A DNA stretch of 64,000 nt from Epilithonimonas tenax DSM 16811 (GCF_000428485.1 NZ_AUAA01000002.1:62001-126000); one strand, 5' to 3'; shown: positions 46,063 through 55,494, counted from the stretch's first letter. Numbers and translations are program-made. The notes: generated from the letters alone by a model not told the origin.

Positions 46063-46584
46063 ATGAACTACGAAAAACTACAATTCAACCTCAACGCTTA
46101 CAAAGAAACTGGCGAAATCCTAGACGGCGCGAAATTCCTCATTCACCAATTCGATTTGGACGACGATAACTTTGCCGGATTTGGTTTCCGAGAAGAATTA
46201 GAAAAAACATCAATCCTCTTAACAGCGAATGGAGAACTCGGAGAACTGCAACACGTGATGATTCCCAAAAACCTCTTCGATTTTGATCTCACTTTGGTTC
46301 TCAATATGCTGGCTCACGAGATGCTTCACGTACGTCAAAAATCCCCCAAAATGATGATTGCCGATAAGAATGAACGAGAATGGCAAGCTTACTACGAAAT
46401 GCTCTTCCATACCAATTTTCCGCAGATCCCGACGCTTTCTGATTACTACATCAAATTCTTCGGAGAAAAAGCTTTGGTCTATTATTCCAGAATGGGTGAG
46501 GGAAGTGAACTTCAGTTAAAGTATGCGGGACAAAAATCAGAAGTTGAAAAGCTCTTGGAAAATCTAATTAACAAAGAAAAATAA
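46063..46584 (+). CDS. Uncharacterised protein with an HExxH metallopeptidase-like motif
   Basis: A 173-residue protein with no signal peptide. Residues around 85-91 read AHEMLHVRQ, a zinc-binding HExxH, preceded by a hydrophobic strand (LTLVLNMLA) and followed about 20 residues later by NEREWQAYYEML, which offers acidic residues for a third ligand. This arrangement resembles small gluzincin-type peptidases, but I cannot assign a family. It has its own well-matched promoter. The decayed CsaA-like gene begins 2 bp after its stop. Confidence 0.65.
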   Translation: MNYEKLQFNLNAYKETGEILDGAKFLIHQFDLDDDNFAGFGFREELEKTSILLTANGELGELQHVMIPKNLFDFDLTLVLNMLAHEMLHVRQKSPKMMIADKNEREWQAYYEMLFHTNFPQIPTLSDYYIKFFGEKALVYYSRMGEGSELQLKYAGQKSEVEKLLENLINKEK

Positions 46585-46585
46585 A

Positions 46586-46865
46586 ATGACAAAACCGGAA
46601 ATTATCGGGCCGGATTTTTAGATGATAGACAGCCGTGCTGGGACCATCATTTCTGCTACACCTTTTGAGAAAGCCAGAAATCCGTCTTATCAGCTGCTGG
46701 AGAGTGCTTTTGGAGATTTGGGTATAGATCATCTGCTGCTCAGATTGCAAGCTTGTACTAAAAAGAAGAATTGATGAGGAAAACAAATGATGGCGGTCGT
46801 CAACTTCTCCAAAGAAACAGATCTCCCATGTTTTCAAACTTGCCAGTGAAATGGATTGGAAGTAG
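46586..46865 (+). pseudogene. Decayed CsaA-like tRNA-binding protein
   Basis: The frame from ATG at 46586 reads MTKPEIIGPDF, then a TAG stop, then MIDSRAGTIISATPFEKARN, PSYQLLESAFGDLGI. This matches the start of CsaA-type EMAP-II/OB-fold tRNA-binding proteins (ADFEKVDIRVGTI ... ARKPAYKLEIDFGDLGI). After about 46700 similarity continues only across frame changes (AVVNFS, then KKQISHVFKLASEMDW ending at 46865). At least one stop and two frameshifts make the gene non-functional. Confidence 0.75.
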
Positions 46866-46873
46866 GATAGCTT

Positions 46874-48712
46874 CTAATCAAAATTCTGCAACTCGACCAG
46901 CTTTCTGTAAGTGCCGTTTTTTTCCATCAATTCCTGATGGGAACCTTGCTCTATGATGTCGCCTTTTTCCATCACCACGATGTGATCTGCTTTTTGAATT
47001 GTGGACAATCTGTGTGCGATGATCAATGATGTTCTGTTTTCCATCATTTTTTCCAAAGCTTCCTGAACGTATCTTTCGGATTCTGTATCCAGGGCAGAAG
47101 TTGCCTCATCCAAAATCATAATCGGTGGATTTTTCAGCACTGCTCTTGCGATAGAAACGCGTTGTTTCTGTCCGCCGGAAAGTTTGTTTCCATCATCACC
47201 AATGTTCGTGTAATAACCGTCTTGGAGCTGAGAGATAAACTCGTGAGCATTGGCAACTTTTGCAGCTTCTATCACCTGCGCTTCGGTGGCGTCAGGATTT
47301 CCCATCAGGATATTGTTGTAAACCGAATCATTGAAAAGAACAGATTCCTGCGTTACCATTCCCAAAAGCTGGCGGTAATCTGTCAGTTTTAGATTTTTGA
47401 TGTTATGACCGTCTATGAGGATCTCGCCTTCCGAAACATCGTAGAATCTAGCTAATAAGTTGGCAATCGTGGTTTTTCCACTTCCGGATTGTCCTACCAA
47501 AGCGACAGTTTTTCCTTTTGGTAAAGTGATGGAAACATTTTTAAGAATCAGATTGGACTTCTCATAATAGAAACCAATATTTTTGAACTCTATTTTATCT
47601 TTAAGTTCAGAAATAGATGTTGGATTCGGGATTTCTTCTACTTTAAGATCATAATCCAGAACTTCTGAGACTCTCTCCAGACTCGCCATTCCGCCCTGTA
47701 TTGCAGAAATTGCATTGGATAATCGTTTTGCCGGATCCAAAACCTGAAAGAAAACACCAATAAAAGCTAAAAATGTTGCAGGGTCCTTGTTGGTTCCGTT
47801 GATAATTTCAGTTCCGGCATAGTAAGTAATAATCAGCATTGTAATAGATCCAAGAAACTCACTCATTGGAGAAGCCAGTTCCCGTCTTCGGCTCATAGAA
47901 ATGGCGTGATGCTGCCATTGACTTGTCGTTTTATTGAATCTGTTTTTTAGGATTTTATCAGCATTAAAAATTTTAATCACTTTCGAAGATTTTAAGGTTT
48001 CATCAACCAGAGAAAAAAGATTTCCCAGTTCTTCCTGAGCAAATCTTGCCTGTTTTTTCAGACTTTTTCCTACCCAAGAGATGATCCAACCCATAATCGG
48101 GAAGACAATTAATGAGAATAAAGTCAGTTTTGGGGATAAAAGAAATAATGCTGTAAGGGATGAGATAATCATAAACGGCGAATTCACGATATCTACCAAT
48201 GAACCCATAATGCCGCCTTCTACTGCGCCTATGTCATTGGAAATCCGTGACATCATATCGCCTTTCCTTTGTTCCGTAAAAAAGGAAACAGGTAGCTTCA
48301 GAAATTTATCATACATCAAAGTACGAAGATCTCTTGTAATTCCCACACGGTAATTCACCAATAAATAAGAACCGAGATATCTGAAAATATTTCTAAGTAA
48401 AAACGCAACCGCAGTAATAGAACAGAGAACGGCTAAAACCTTGATACCTCCGTGCTCGTCCATATTAACCTGAATCGTGTAATATGCCCAATCTTTGAGG
48501 TAACCAAAATAATCTGCAATTCTACCACTCCAAACCGGAACTTTTGACGTGTCTACTTTTTCCACAGTTCCAAACATCACAGATAGAATAGGCAGTAAAG
48601 TTCCAATAGAAGCAATCTGGAGAAGAGAATACAAAATATTAAAAAACATACTGCCCCACAAAAATCTTTGATGCGGTCTGGCAATACTGATGATACGTTG
48701 AAATGGTTTCAT
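46874..48712 (-). CDS. ABC exporter, fused permease and ATPase (MsbA/lipid-type)
   Basis: A 612-residue half-transporter. Six transmembrane helices are in the first 320 residues (for example FFNILYSLLQIASIGTLLPI and ITAVAFLLRNIFRYLGSYLL). The nucleotide-binding domain has Walker A VGQSGSGKTTIANLL, Q-loop MVTQESVLF, signature KLSGGQKQRVSIARA and Walker B IMILDEATSALD. It dimerises to export lipids, peptides or drugs. MsbA-like lipid A flipping is a common role for this type, but the substrate is not certain. The stop lies next to the CsaA-like remnant on the other strand. Confidence 0.9.
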   Translation of the reverse strand: MKPFQRIISIARPHQRFLWGSMFFNILYSLLQIASIGTLLPILSVMFGTVEKVDTSKVPVWSGRIADYFGYLKDWAYYTIQVNMDEHGGIKVLAVLCSITAVAFLLRNIFRYLGSYLLVNYRVGITRDLRTLMYDKFLKLPVSFFTEQRKGDMMSRISNDIGAVEGGIMGSLVDIVNSPFMIISSLTALFLLSPKLTLFSLIVFPIMGWIISWVGKSLKKQARFAQEELGNLFSLVDETLKSSKVIKIFNADKILKNRFNKTTSQWQHHAISMSRRRELASPMSEFLGSITMLIITYYAGTEIINGTNKDPATFLAFIGVFFQVLDPAKRLSNAISAIQGGMASLERVSEVLDYDLKVEEIPNPTSISELKDKIEFKNIGFYYEKSNLILKNVSITLPKGKTVALVGQSGSGKTTIANLLARFYDVSEGEILIDGHNIKNLKLTDYRQLLGMVTQESVLFNDSVYNNILMGNPDATEAQVIEAAKVANAHEFISQLQDGYYTNIGDDGNKLSGGQKQRVSIARAVLKNPPIMILDEATSALDTESERYVQEALEKMMENRTSLIIAHRLSTIQKADHIVVMEKGDIIEQGSHQELMEKNGTYRKLVELQNFD

Positions 48713-48767
48713 TCAAAAAAATTGAATTGCAAAATTACGGAAAATAAATAGTTCTTTGAGAAGACGT

Positions 48768-49694
48768 TTAGAAATCGAAATTTACTTTACTATTGTAGTT
48801 TGGATGGAAGTTTTTGGTGTTCAGTTTCTCAATTGTTTTTGCGAAATTGTTGATAATATTAGTTAGGTTTTCCGCATCTACGATTTTTATATCGTCATTC
48901 ACAGCGTGATAATGCGTCGCTTTGTTCATATCAACTGTTGAGATTGAATGGGCGATGATTTTCCTTTTAACGAAATTCACATTGTCCGAGCGGTAAAACA
49001 ATTGCTGACCTTGATATGGATCTGGATAAACTTTCAAACCATTTACGGCATTTGTATTAATTAATTCATCAAAATCAGAAAACTCATCTCCAGTCATGAA
49101 AACTGCATTTTTGCCAAACTGAGATTCTGTTGCCAGCATTTCGAAATTGAAAAGAGCCGAGATGTTATTGAAAACAGGATCTAAGTCTTTGTTTTCTGAC
49201 AAAGCTTTGGAGCCGATAAGGCCAATTTCTTCTGCATTGAAAGCCATGAAAACCATTGAGTAATCTGTCTTTTTATCTTTGAAATAATCTGCAAGACCTA
49301 TCACTGCGGAGATTCCGCTTGCGTCGTCATCTGCGCCGTTGTAGACGTTGTCGCCAGATTTATTATTAGTTCCGATGTGATCAAAATGCCCTGAGAAAGC
49401 CAAGCTTTTTTCAGAATTTCCTTTCTTGATACCGCAAACGTTGAAGCCTTTCTGTTCTTTGTATTCAAACGGGACAAGATAAGAGTTGCCAAAGCAATAA
49501 TCCAGATTATTTTTTTTGAATTCCGATGCGATGTATTCGGCAGCTTTATCATTTTCCGGTGTTCCGAATTTTCTGCCCTTCATCTCGTCAGAGGCCAAAG
49601 TAGAAATAATTTGTACAACCCTTTCTTGAGGGATTTCTTGAGCAAATGAAAATATTGATTGAGTAATAAAAAGAATAAGGCTTAATTTTTTCAT
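48768..49694 (-). CDS. Secreted M28-family metallopeptidase
   Basis: A 308-residue secreted aminopeptidase-like protein. A signal peptide (MKKLSLILFITQSIFSFAQ) precedes an M28 domain. Zinc ligands are visible in SGHFDHIG, GADDDASG (bridging Asp), FNAEEIGLIG (catalytic and ligand Glu) and a late histidine in ATHYHAVNDD. It would remove N-terminal amino acids from peptides in the periplasm or outside. It is monocistronic, preceded by about 130 bp and the terminator of the DUF4293 gene. Confidence 0.9.
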   Translation of the reverse strand: MKKLSLILFITQSIFSFAQEIPQERVVQIISTLASDEMKGRKFGTPENDKAAEYIASEFKKNNLDYCFGNSYLVPFEYKEQKGFNVCGIKKGNSEKSLAFSGHFDHIGTNNKSGDNVYNGADDDASGISAVIGLADYFKDKKTDYSMVFMAFNAEEIGLIGSKALSENKDLDPVFNNISALFNFEMLATESQFGKNAVFMTGDEFSDFDELINTNAVNGLKVYPDPYQGQQLFYRSDNVNFVKRKIIAHSISTVDMNKATHYHAVNDDIKIVDAENLTNIINNFAKTIEKLNTKNFHPNYNSKVNFDF

Positions 49695-49770
49695 AGTGGC
49701 TGATTAATTGATGATAGATAGGTCATTCATTATTCGGATTTGTTACCATTGACTTTAATAATCACAAGTA

Positions 49771-49802
49771 AAAAAAAACAGCCTCCAAAAAAGGAAGCTG
49801 TT
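49771..49802 (-). terminator. Intrinsic terminator after the DUF4293 gene
   Basis: A 10-bp stem with one mismatch (AACAGCTTCC with GGAGGCTGTT, minus strand) is followed by eight or more T. Confidence 0.85.
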
Positions 49803-49827
49803 CTTACTCAAAAAAATCGTCGTAAGC

Positions 49828-50217
49828 TTATCGAAGTCTGTCTACAGATTTTACGAGCCTCTCATCTTTTTTGATGTACACATTTGCCAGAAGCAAACAT
49901 ACAATCGCAATCACTGAGAAAACCGGCTCAATACCCTTCTCAGGAAAAGAGATTCCTCCGGGTAAGTTTTGTAGCCAATAAATCAAAAAACCAACCAACA
50001 AAGCGTTTATAAACAGGCTGATGTTGTTCAGCAAAATTTGTCTTTTTCGGTTTTTGAAACTGAAAATACTTAGCAATCCTAATAATATCAATAAGATAGT
50101 AGAAATATTAATGAGCATGTTTCCGCCCAATATATCAAAATCCTGAGCTGTAAGATTCAGGAACAAAGCGCCTAAAACAGCTAAAAATATCCAGATTGTT
50201 TGTATTCTTTGTAACAT
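49828..50217 (-). CDS. DUF4293 membrane protein
   Basis: A 129-residue integral membrane protein with four hydrophobic segments (about residues 5-22, 35-53, 62-83 and 100-118) and the opening MLQRIQTIWIFLAVLGAL, typical of DUF4293. The family is restricted to Bacteroidota and its function is unknown. It lies divergent from rho, a neighbourhood commonly seen in this phylum. The last residues are basic. Confidence 0.8.
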   Translation of the reverse strand: MLQRIQTIWIFLAVLGALFLNLTAQDFDILGGNMLINISTILLILLGLLSIFSFKNRKRQILLNNISLFINALLVGFLIYWLQNLPGGISFPEKGIEPVFSVIAIVCLLLANVYIKKDERLVKSVDRLR

Positions 50218-50276
50218 TCTTTTTAATCAATTCCTTTTTTAAAAGGGAATAAATGGTCTGCAAAAATAAAATAATT

Positions 50277-50307
50277 TTTGCGTAATTCAAAAATTAATGT
50301 AGATTTG
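50277..50307 (+). promoter_or_regulatory. Flavobacterial-type promoter of rho
   Basis: TTTG (50277-50280) and TAGATTTG (50300-50307) with a 19-base spacer match the consensus TTTG-N19-TAnnTTTG. The start codon follows 84 bp later, leaving a leader of about 75 nt. Confidence 0.8.
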
Positions 50308-50390
50308 CATTGTAATCACCTATTAAAAATGATAATCGCCTGATTTTCATTCTTACTTTTACAAAATAAATTTACTTTTTTACGCATTAT

Positions 50391-52169
50391 ATGTTTAATA
50401 TTGAAACGCTAAAGTCAAAATCCGAAGAGGAATTGACCAAACTTTCTAAAGATTTAGGCGTCAATTTGGCAAAGAAAAGCTCTCCGGAAGACACTGTTTT
50501 CGCCATTCTGGATTATCAGGCTTCTAACCCAAAAATCATTAAAGATTATCTAAACGCCAATCAGGAAAATATGAATAAAAACACAGAAGACAATTCTGAG
50601 GAAAAAGCTGCTCCTGCTAAAAAACGAGGCAGGAAACCTGCAGTAAAACCGAAGCCAGAAGCAGAGGTTTCTACAACAGAGGTTGTCCTAGTAGAAACGC
50701 CTGTGGCTGCAGAAGCTCCGGTTGTGGAAGAGGAAGTCAAAAAGACAAATCCTCCCAAGAAAAAACAACCAAGAGCAAGAGTTGCACCAACCGAAAACAA
50801 GGAAGATGTTCTAAATGATGCACCTTCGGAGGCTACTCAGCCTACAGAAGTTGCTCCACAAATTGACGACAAAGCGGAGGAAGCAAAGCCTCAACAAAGA
50901 GCGCCACAACAGCAGAATAACCGTCAGCAACAGCAAAAGACCAACAACAACAGAGGTCAGCAAAAAACACAAAATCCCAATTCTCCCCAACACAACAATC
51001 AAAAAGAACCATCCGAAAACCCACAGGACAATTCCCCAAAGAAAGAATTCAACTTTGATGGATTGATCACCATAGAAGGTGTTTTGGAAATACTTCCGGA
51101 CAATTACGGATTCCTTCGTTCTTCAGATTTCAGTTATATCTCTTCTCCGGATGACGTTTACGTTTCTACGAATCAGATCAGAAATTATGGTTTGAAGACA
51201 GGAGATACTGTAAAAGGATTTGTAAGATTACCAAAAGAAGGCGAGAAATATTTCTCTCTTTTGAAACCTACCGAAGTGAACGGACGTGATCTTGCATTTA
51301 TCAAGGACCGTGTTGCTTTTGAATACCTGACACCACTTTTTCCTCAGGAGAAATTTAATCTGGCAGGGAGAGGTTCTACACTTTCTACAAGAATCGTTGA
51401 TTTGTTTGCGCCAATTGGAAAAGGACAGAGAGCAATGATCGTGGCACAGCCAAAAACAGGTAAGACTATTTTACTGAAAGATATCGCCAACGCTATTTCT
51501 GCCAATCATCCGGAAGCTTATATGATGGTTCTTCTTATCGACGAACGTCCAGAGGAAGTGACTGATATGCAGAGAAGTGTGAACGCAGAAGTGATTGCCT
51601 CTACCTTTGATGAAGCGGCAGACAAACACGTGAAAGTTGCAAATTTGGTTCTTTCAAAAGCGCAAAGAATGGTAGAATGTGGACACGACGTGGTGATCCT
51701 TTTAGATTCTATCACACGTTTGGCCAGAGCTTATAACACCGTCACGCCAGCTTCCGGAAAAATACTTTCTGGTGGTGTGGATGCCAATGCCCTTCACAAG
51801 CCAAAACGTTTCTTTGGAGCTGCAAGAAAAATTGAGAACGGCGGATCGCTTACCATCATTGCAACGGCACTGATCGATACGGGTTCCAAAATGGACGAGG
51901 TGATCTTCGAAGAGTTCAAAGGAACTGGGAATATGGAATTGCAATTGGACAGAAAGATTGCTAACAAAAGGATTTATCCAGCAGTTGATTTGGTGTCATC
52001 CAGCACAAGAAGAGATGACCTTCTTCTGGACGAGGCGACGATGCAGCGTATGTGGATTATGAGAAAATATCTGGCCGATATGAATCCAATGGAAGCCATG
52101 GAATTTGTACAGAAGCAAATGAAAGCGACATTGAACAACGAAGAGTTCCTGATGTCTATGAACAGGTAG
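50391..52169 (+). CDS. rho: Transcription termination factor Rho with long disordered insert
   Basis: A 592-residue Rho, about 170 residues longer than E. coli Rho. Residues 1-50 form the Rho-N helical domain. About 60-225 is a low-complexity insert, first basic and Ala/Pro/Glu-rich, then Gln/Asn-rich ([10 protein letters not shown]). The RNA-binding cold-shock-like domain follows ([13 protein letters not shown]), then the ATPase with Walker [26 protein letters not shown] and the Q-loop region [17 protein letters not shown]. Such inserts are typical of Bacteroidota. In Bacteroides the insert was reported to drive Rho condensates. The same role here is inference. Confidence 0.96.
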   Translation: MFNIETLKSKSEEELTKLSKDLGVNLAKKSSPEDTVFAILDYQASNPKIIKDYLNANQENMNKNTEDNSEEKAAPAKKRGRKPAVKPKPEAEVSTTEVVLVETPVAAEAPVVEEEVKKTNPPKKKQPRARVAPTENKEDVLNDAPSEATQPTEVAPQIDDKAEEAKPQQRAPQQQNNRQQQQKTNNNRGQQKTQNPNSPQHNNQKEPSENPQDNSPKKEFNFDGLITIEGVLEILPDNYGFLRSSDFSYISSPDDVYVSTNQIRNYGLKTGDTVKGFVRLPKEGEKYFSLLKPTEVNGRDLAFIKDRVAFEYLTPLFPQEKFNLAGRGSTLSTRIVDLFAPIGKGQRAMIVAQPKTGKTILLKDIANAISANHPEAYMMVLLIDERPEEVTDMQRSVNAEVIASTFDEAADKHVKVANLVLSKAQRMVECGHDVVILLDSITRLARAYNTVTPASGKILSGGVDANALHKPKRFFGAARKIENGGSLTIIATALIDTGSKMDEVIFEEFKGTGNMELQLDRKIANKRIYPAVDLVSSSTRRDDLLLDEATMQRMWIMRKYLADMNPMEAMEFVQKQMKATLNNEEFLMSMNR

Positions 52170-52208
52170 AATTGAACAATGTAAAAAGGATATTGTATTT
52201 AATAATAA

Positions 52209-52242
52209 AAAATTCCGAATCAGACTTGATTCGGAATTTTTT
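52209..52242 (+). terminator. Intrinsic terminator after rho
   Basis: A perfect 14-bp stem (AAAATTCCGAATCA with TGATTCGGAATTTT) with a four-base loop is followed by T. Confidence 0.92.
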
Positions 52243-52293
52243 ATTGATGTATTGATTGTAAATGATGCTTATTAGCTCATCCGTCTTACGGTG

Positions 52294-52587
52294 TTAAGAT
52301 ACAAACACATCCTCAACATCCTGTTTTCTGCTGAGAACAGCGTGTGCGTAAGAGCAATGCGCTTTTATTGTCCAGCCATTTTTTCTGGCAAATTCTACAG
52401 ATTTTTCGACTAATTTTTTTCCAAGACCTTGCCCTTCGAATTTTGGAAAAACCATCACGTAGCTGACAATTAATTTTTTAAGTTCCGGAACAATGGTGTA
52501 TGTGAGTCTTCCGACATCTTCGGTTTCATTTTTCAGGGTGATGTAACCGCCGTTTCCGGATTTGTTATTTTCAAAGCGAAGTTCCAT
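52294..52587 (-). CDS. Small GNAT-like N-acetyltransferase (YjdJ-type)
   Basis: A 97-residue single-domain acetyltransferase-like protein. The acetyl-CoA loop is FEGQGLGKKLVEKSVEFAR, preceded by strands LTYTIVPELKKLIVSYVMV and followed by CSYAHAVLSRKQ. This is the short GNAT_3/YjdJ type, only about two thirds of a full GNAT domain. The substrate is unknown. Monocistronic on the minus strand, convergent with rho. Confidence 0.78.
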   Translation of the reverse strand: MELRFENNKSGNGGYITLKNETEDVGRLTYTIVPELKKLIVSYVMVFPKFEGQGLGKKLVEKSVEFARKNGWTIKAHCSYAHAVLSRKQDVEDVFVS

Positions 52588-52796
52588 AAGCGTCTATTTT
52601 AAAATAATGAATAGCGAAAAATATTCCAAATAAGATCAAAACCAACAATCATCTTCAAATTATTTTATTTTCAAAGTATTAGAAGATGATTGCAATCGCA
52701 AAAGTGAGAAATGAGCATCAACTCCACCTATGACTTCAATCAGCCAATGAAGATGGTATTTGATTTTTCCTTGATAGGCGTTCATTGGGTTCAATA
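52588..52796. repeat. Intergenic inverted repeat and short duplication
   Basis: CAATCATCTTC (52646-52656) and GAAGATGATTG (52682-52692) form a perfect 11-bp inverted repeat around 25 AT-rich bases. TGATAGGCGTTC occurs at 52772-52783 and again at 52802-52813, the second copy covering the end of the T9SS plug gene. No gene is assigned in this stretch. Confidence 0.6.
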
Positions 52797-54008
52797 TCAT
52801 CTGATAGGCGTTCGGAACTCTCCGTAACCAATGAGTCCATCGAAGTTTCTGCCAAATGGTGTGTAATACAAAAAGGCCTGATACAGGTTTTCTGTCTGCC
52901 AAAAGTTCCCGTTGACCTCGCCATAATTCAGTTTCCCGTCCGTACCTTTTGTGGCGATGATGTAACTGTAAAACCCTTGTTTCAGATAGATCTTTGCGAG
53001 GTATTTTTGTGCTTTTTCGTCGTATTGCATTTGGCTTTTGGCGTCAGCTTTATAATCATTGAACAGTCCCAGAACATAGAATTCCTTGTCAGATTTTTGA
53101 CTGTCTAGCGCAAAATAAACCCAGGAATAGTCGCCTTCTTTGTCTGCATCTCTTTCGATTCCAAGATCATTTCTTCTGTAGTAATAAGCGCCATTCACGT
53201 CGGGCTGGTATTGATAATCGCCTGGATAAGCCCACACTGGATGAAGGTAAGTATAGTTCTTACCATCAATGTTTTCTGTATTTGCGACCATATCCAAAGC
53301 CTGATTCATGACTTTGTTATCAAAATAATAGAACTCATTATTCCCCGGAAAAGCCAAACCTAACTGCTGAAAAAGAAGCTGGTTTCCCAAAGTAGAACTT
53401 GGCCGGATATGATTAAGGGCAATTCCCCAATTGTTATTCTGAATGACACTCAGTGATAAAGAGGACAAATTGTTCGTAATGCCGGAGCCGTTGCCTGTTG
53501 CCATGATTTCCAGTCTTTGTTTCGCATTCGGATTTTTGGCATCAATGAATCTGGTGACATTGATGCCGATATTGGCGCCGTCTTCATAGATCGAGAATCT
53601 CTTTTTGAATAATGGTTTGTCCTGAGAATCTTTGTACACGATGATCTCGTAATTTCCTGAGATTTTTGGCTGGATTTTCTCGTTCGGGAAGGTCAATTCG
53701 TAATGCGTATATTTTTGATAGGTATTGAATGAATATTGGAATTGATCGATCAGCGCATTCATACTACCGTTCGCATATTCTGTGAAGAACAATCCGTCTT
53801 CTTCCCAGTTTCTGTTGTAATGTTTGTAGGTGTAGCGGTAGATCTGGCTGGAGTTGGAAAGATCATCAAATCTTAAGATCAACTGTTGACCTTGTGCAAT
53901 GACAGGTGTTTCGTCATTGGTCTTTGGATTGAAAACCTGAATGCTTTTGATCTCCTGCGCAAAAGAAAATGCACTTAAAAAAAGAAAAATTAGTCTAAAT
54001 ACCTTCAT
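52797..54008 (-). CDS. Type IX secretion system plug protein (DUF5103)
   Basis: A 403-residue protein with signal peptide (MKVFRLIFLFLSAFSFAQE). The family pattern is ILRFDDLSNSSQIYRYTYKH and CNW-type NRNWEEDGLF, then NFNTYQ-like QYSFNTYQKYTHYELTFPNE and a C-terminal beta domain. This is the DUF5103 family, identified in Flavobacterium as the Plug protein that seals the periplasmic side of the SprA translocon of type IX secretion. That identification is from memory of the literature. It fits the presence of a T9SS cargo protein at 57299-58189. Confidence 0.82.
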   Translation of the reverse strand: MKVFRLIFLFLSAFSFAQEIKSIQVFNPKTNDETPVIAQGQQLILRFDDLSNSSQIYRYTYKHYNRNWEEDGLFFTEYANGSMNALIDQFQYSFNTYQKYTHYELTFPNEKIQPKISGNYEIIVYKDSQDKPLFKKRFSIYEDGANIGINVTRFIDAKNPNAKQRLEIMATGNGSGITNNLSSLSLSVIQNNNWGIALNHIRPSSTLGNQLLFQQLGLAFPGNNEFYYFDNKVMNQALDMVANTENIDGKNYTYLHPVWAYPGDYQYQPDVNGAYYYRRNDLGIERDADKEGDYSWVYFALDSQKSDKEFYVLGLFNDYKADAKSQMQYDEKAQKYLAKIYLKQGFYSYIIATKGTDGKLNYGEVNGNFWQTENLYQAFLYYTPFGRNFDGLIGYGEFRTPIR

Positions 54009-54054
54009 CTTGCTAAGTTAATGTTTTATATTTTTACAGATAAAATTAAATAAA

Positions 54055-54693
54055 ATGTTACACGTAGAATCTTTCACTTTCAACCCATTTTCTGAAAATA
54101 CCTATGTTATTTATAACGATGAAAAGTCGGCTTTTCTTATAGATCCAGGTAATATGCCCGATGAAGAAACCAAAGTTCTGGCTGATTTTATAAAATCTAA
54201 TGACCTGAAAATACAAAATATTCTTTTGACGCACGCGCATATCGATCACGTGATCGGTCTGCAATGGGCTTATGACGAGTTTCAAGTTCCTGTTTTGATC
54301 CATCTTAACGAAATGGAAATTTTGGAAAAAGCACCTTTTACGGCAAAGAATTACGGTTTCTTCTTTCCGGCTTTCAAAGGTGAAATCCGAAACATCAAAG
54401 AAGGCGATGAATTGGTATTGGGTTCTAACATTATGCGTGTTTTCGATGTTCCTGGACATTCCCCGGGAAGTGTGGCTTTTTTTAATGAGGACAATGATTT
54501 TGTGATTTCCGGAGACGCGCTGTTTATGATGAGCATTGGCAGAACAGATCTTTACAAAGGCGATTACGACCAATTGATCACCAGTATCAAAACCAAATTA
54601 CTCTCGCTTCCGGAATCTACGAAAGTTTTCAGCGGACACGGAGAATCTACGACGATCGGTTTTGAAAAAGCACATAATTCTTTTTTGAAGTAA
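54055..54693 (+). CDS. MBL-fold metallo-hydrolase (glyoxalase II-like)
   Basis: A 212-residue metallo-beta-lactamase-fold protein. The metal motif is THAHIDHVIG (residues about 60-69). A third histidine is in DVPGHSPGSVAFF, an aspartate in ISGDALF, and the final histidine in VFSGHGESTT. The size and the ligands fit the hydroxyacylglutathione hydrolase-like group, which in bacteria without glutathione has other thioester substrates. No signal peptide. The next gene starts 11 bp downstream and may be co-transcribed. Confidence 0.87.
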   Translation: MLHVESFTFNPFSENTYVIYNDEKSAFLIDPGNMPDEETKVLADFIKSNDLKIQNILLTHAHIDHVIGLQWAYDEFQVPVLIHLNEMEILEKAPFTAKNYGFFFPAFKGEIRNIKEGDELVLGSNIMRVFDVPGHSPGSVAFFNEDNDFVISGDALFMMSIGRTDLYKGDYDQLITSIKTKLLSLPESTKVFSGHGESTTIGFEKAHNSFLK

Positions 54694-54704
54694 AATTTAA
54701 AACG

Positions 54705-55457
54705 ATGACATATAGAATTCTTATTCTTTTATTATTAATATTCAATCTTTCGTTTGCTCAAAATGATTTGGACAAAAGCGAGATTGAAAATATTCAAAAA
54801 CTGATCAAATTATGTCAAACTAAGAATGTCGATGGGATTTCTAAGATCATCAGTTATCCTTTGAATAGAGAATATCCAATTCCTGTAGTTAAAAATGAAG
54901 CGGAGTTAAAGAAAAGATTCAATCAGATTTTTGATAAGAAGATTATTGATCTAATTTCAAATTCTAAAATTGATCAATGGTCAAAAGTGGGTTATAGGGG
55001 AATTATGTTTGACGATGGAAATCTATGGATTGAATCTGATGGGGAAATAAAAGCGCTCAATTATCAAAGTGATTTTGAAATAAGTCAAAAGAAAAGTCTG
55101 ATTAATAATGATAGGGAGAAGTTGTTTTCATCTTTGAAAGTTTTTAAATCTCCGACTTACAAAATCAAAACTAAAAGTTACCTGATCAGAATTGATGAAT
55201 TGAATAATGGAAAATACCGTTATGCTTCTTGGAAAATCGGAAAATCAGAAGCTGCAAAACCAGATTTAATTCTAACAAACGGAGAACTTAAGTTCGATGG
55301 AAGTGGTGGCAATCACACCATCATTTTCAAAAAAGGCGAATATGTTTATGCAATTTACCGTGGAATCATCGGAGAAAAAGATGCGGCGGAAATTTCTTTG
55401 ACTGTAGAACAAGAAGGGCAAATGATTTTACAGCAAGACGGCCAATTAATAGAATAA
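54705..55457 (+). CDS. Secreted protein of unknown function
   Basis: A 250-residue protein with a signal peptide (MTYRILILLLLIFNLSFAQ). The N-terminal part of the mature chain (LIKLCQTKNVDGISKIISYP) is of the NTF2/SnoaL-like secreted type seen next to metallo-hydrolases. A tryptophan-rich middle (GIMFDDGNLWIESDGEIKAL) and a C-terminal beta domain (GNHTIIFKKGEYVYAIYRG) follow. I cannot assign a family. Convergent with recJ. Confidence 0.7.
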   Translation: MTYRILILLLLIFNLSFAQNDLDKSEIENIQKLIKLCQTKNVDGISKIISYPLNREYPIPVVKNEAELKKRFNQIFDKKIIDLISNSKIDQWSKVGYRGIMFDDGNLWIESDGEIKALNYQSDFEISQKKSLINNDREKLFSSLKVFKSPTYKIKTKSYLIRIDELNNGKYRYASWKIGKSEAAKPDLILTNGELKFDGSGGNHTIIFKKGEYVYAIYRGIIGEKDAAEISLTVEQEGQMILQQDGQLIE

Positions 55458-55484
55458 AAAAACGCTTCCGAATTGGGAGCGTTT
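55455..55484 (-). terminator. Terminator after recJ
   Basis: A 10-bp stem with one mismatch (AAACGCTCCC with GGAAGCGTTT, minus strand) runs into seven T. The plus-strand side has a shorter T-run and may serve the convergent gene. Confidence 0.85.
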
Positions 55485-55494
55485 GATTGATGTT

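Noticed and set aside
52660-52902. 80-residue open frame on the minus strand near the T9SS plug gene
   Set aside because: It overlaps the end of the plug gene in another frame and runs through the inverted repeat, with no start signal.
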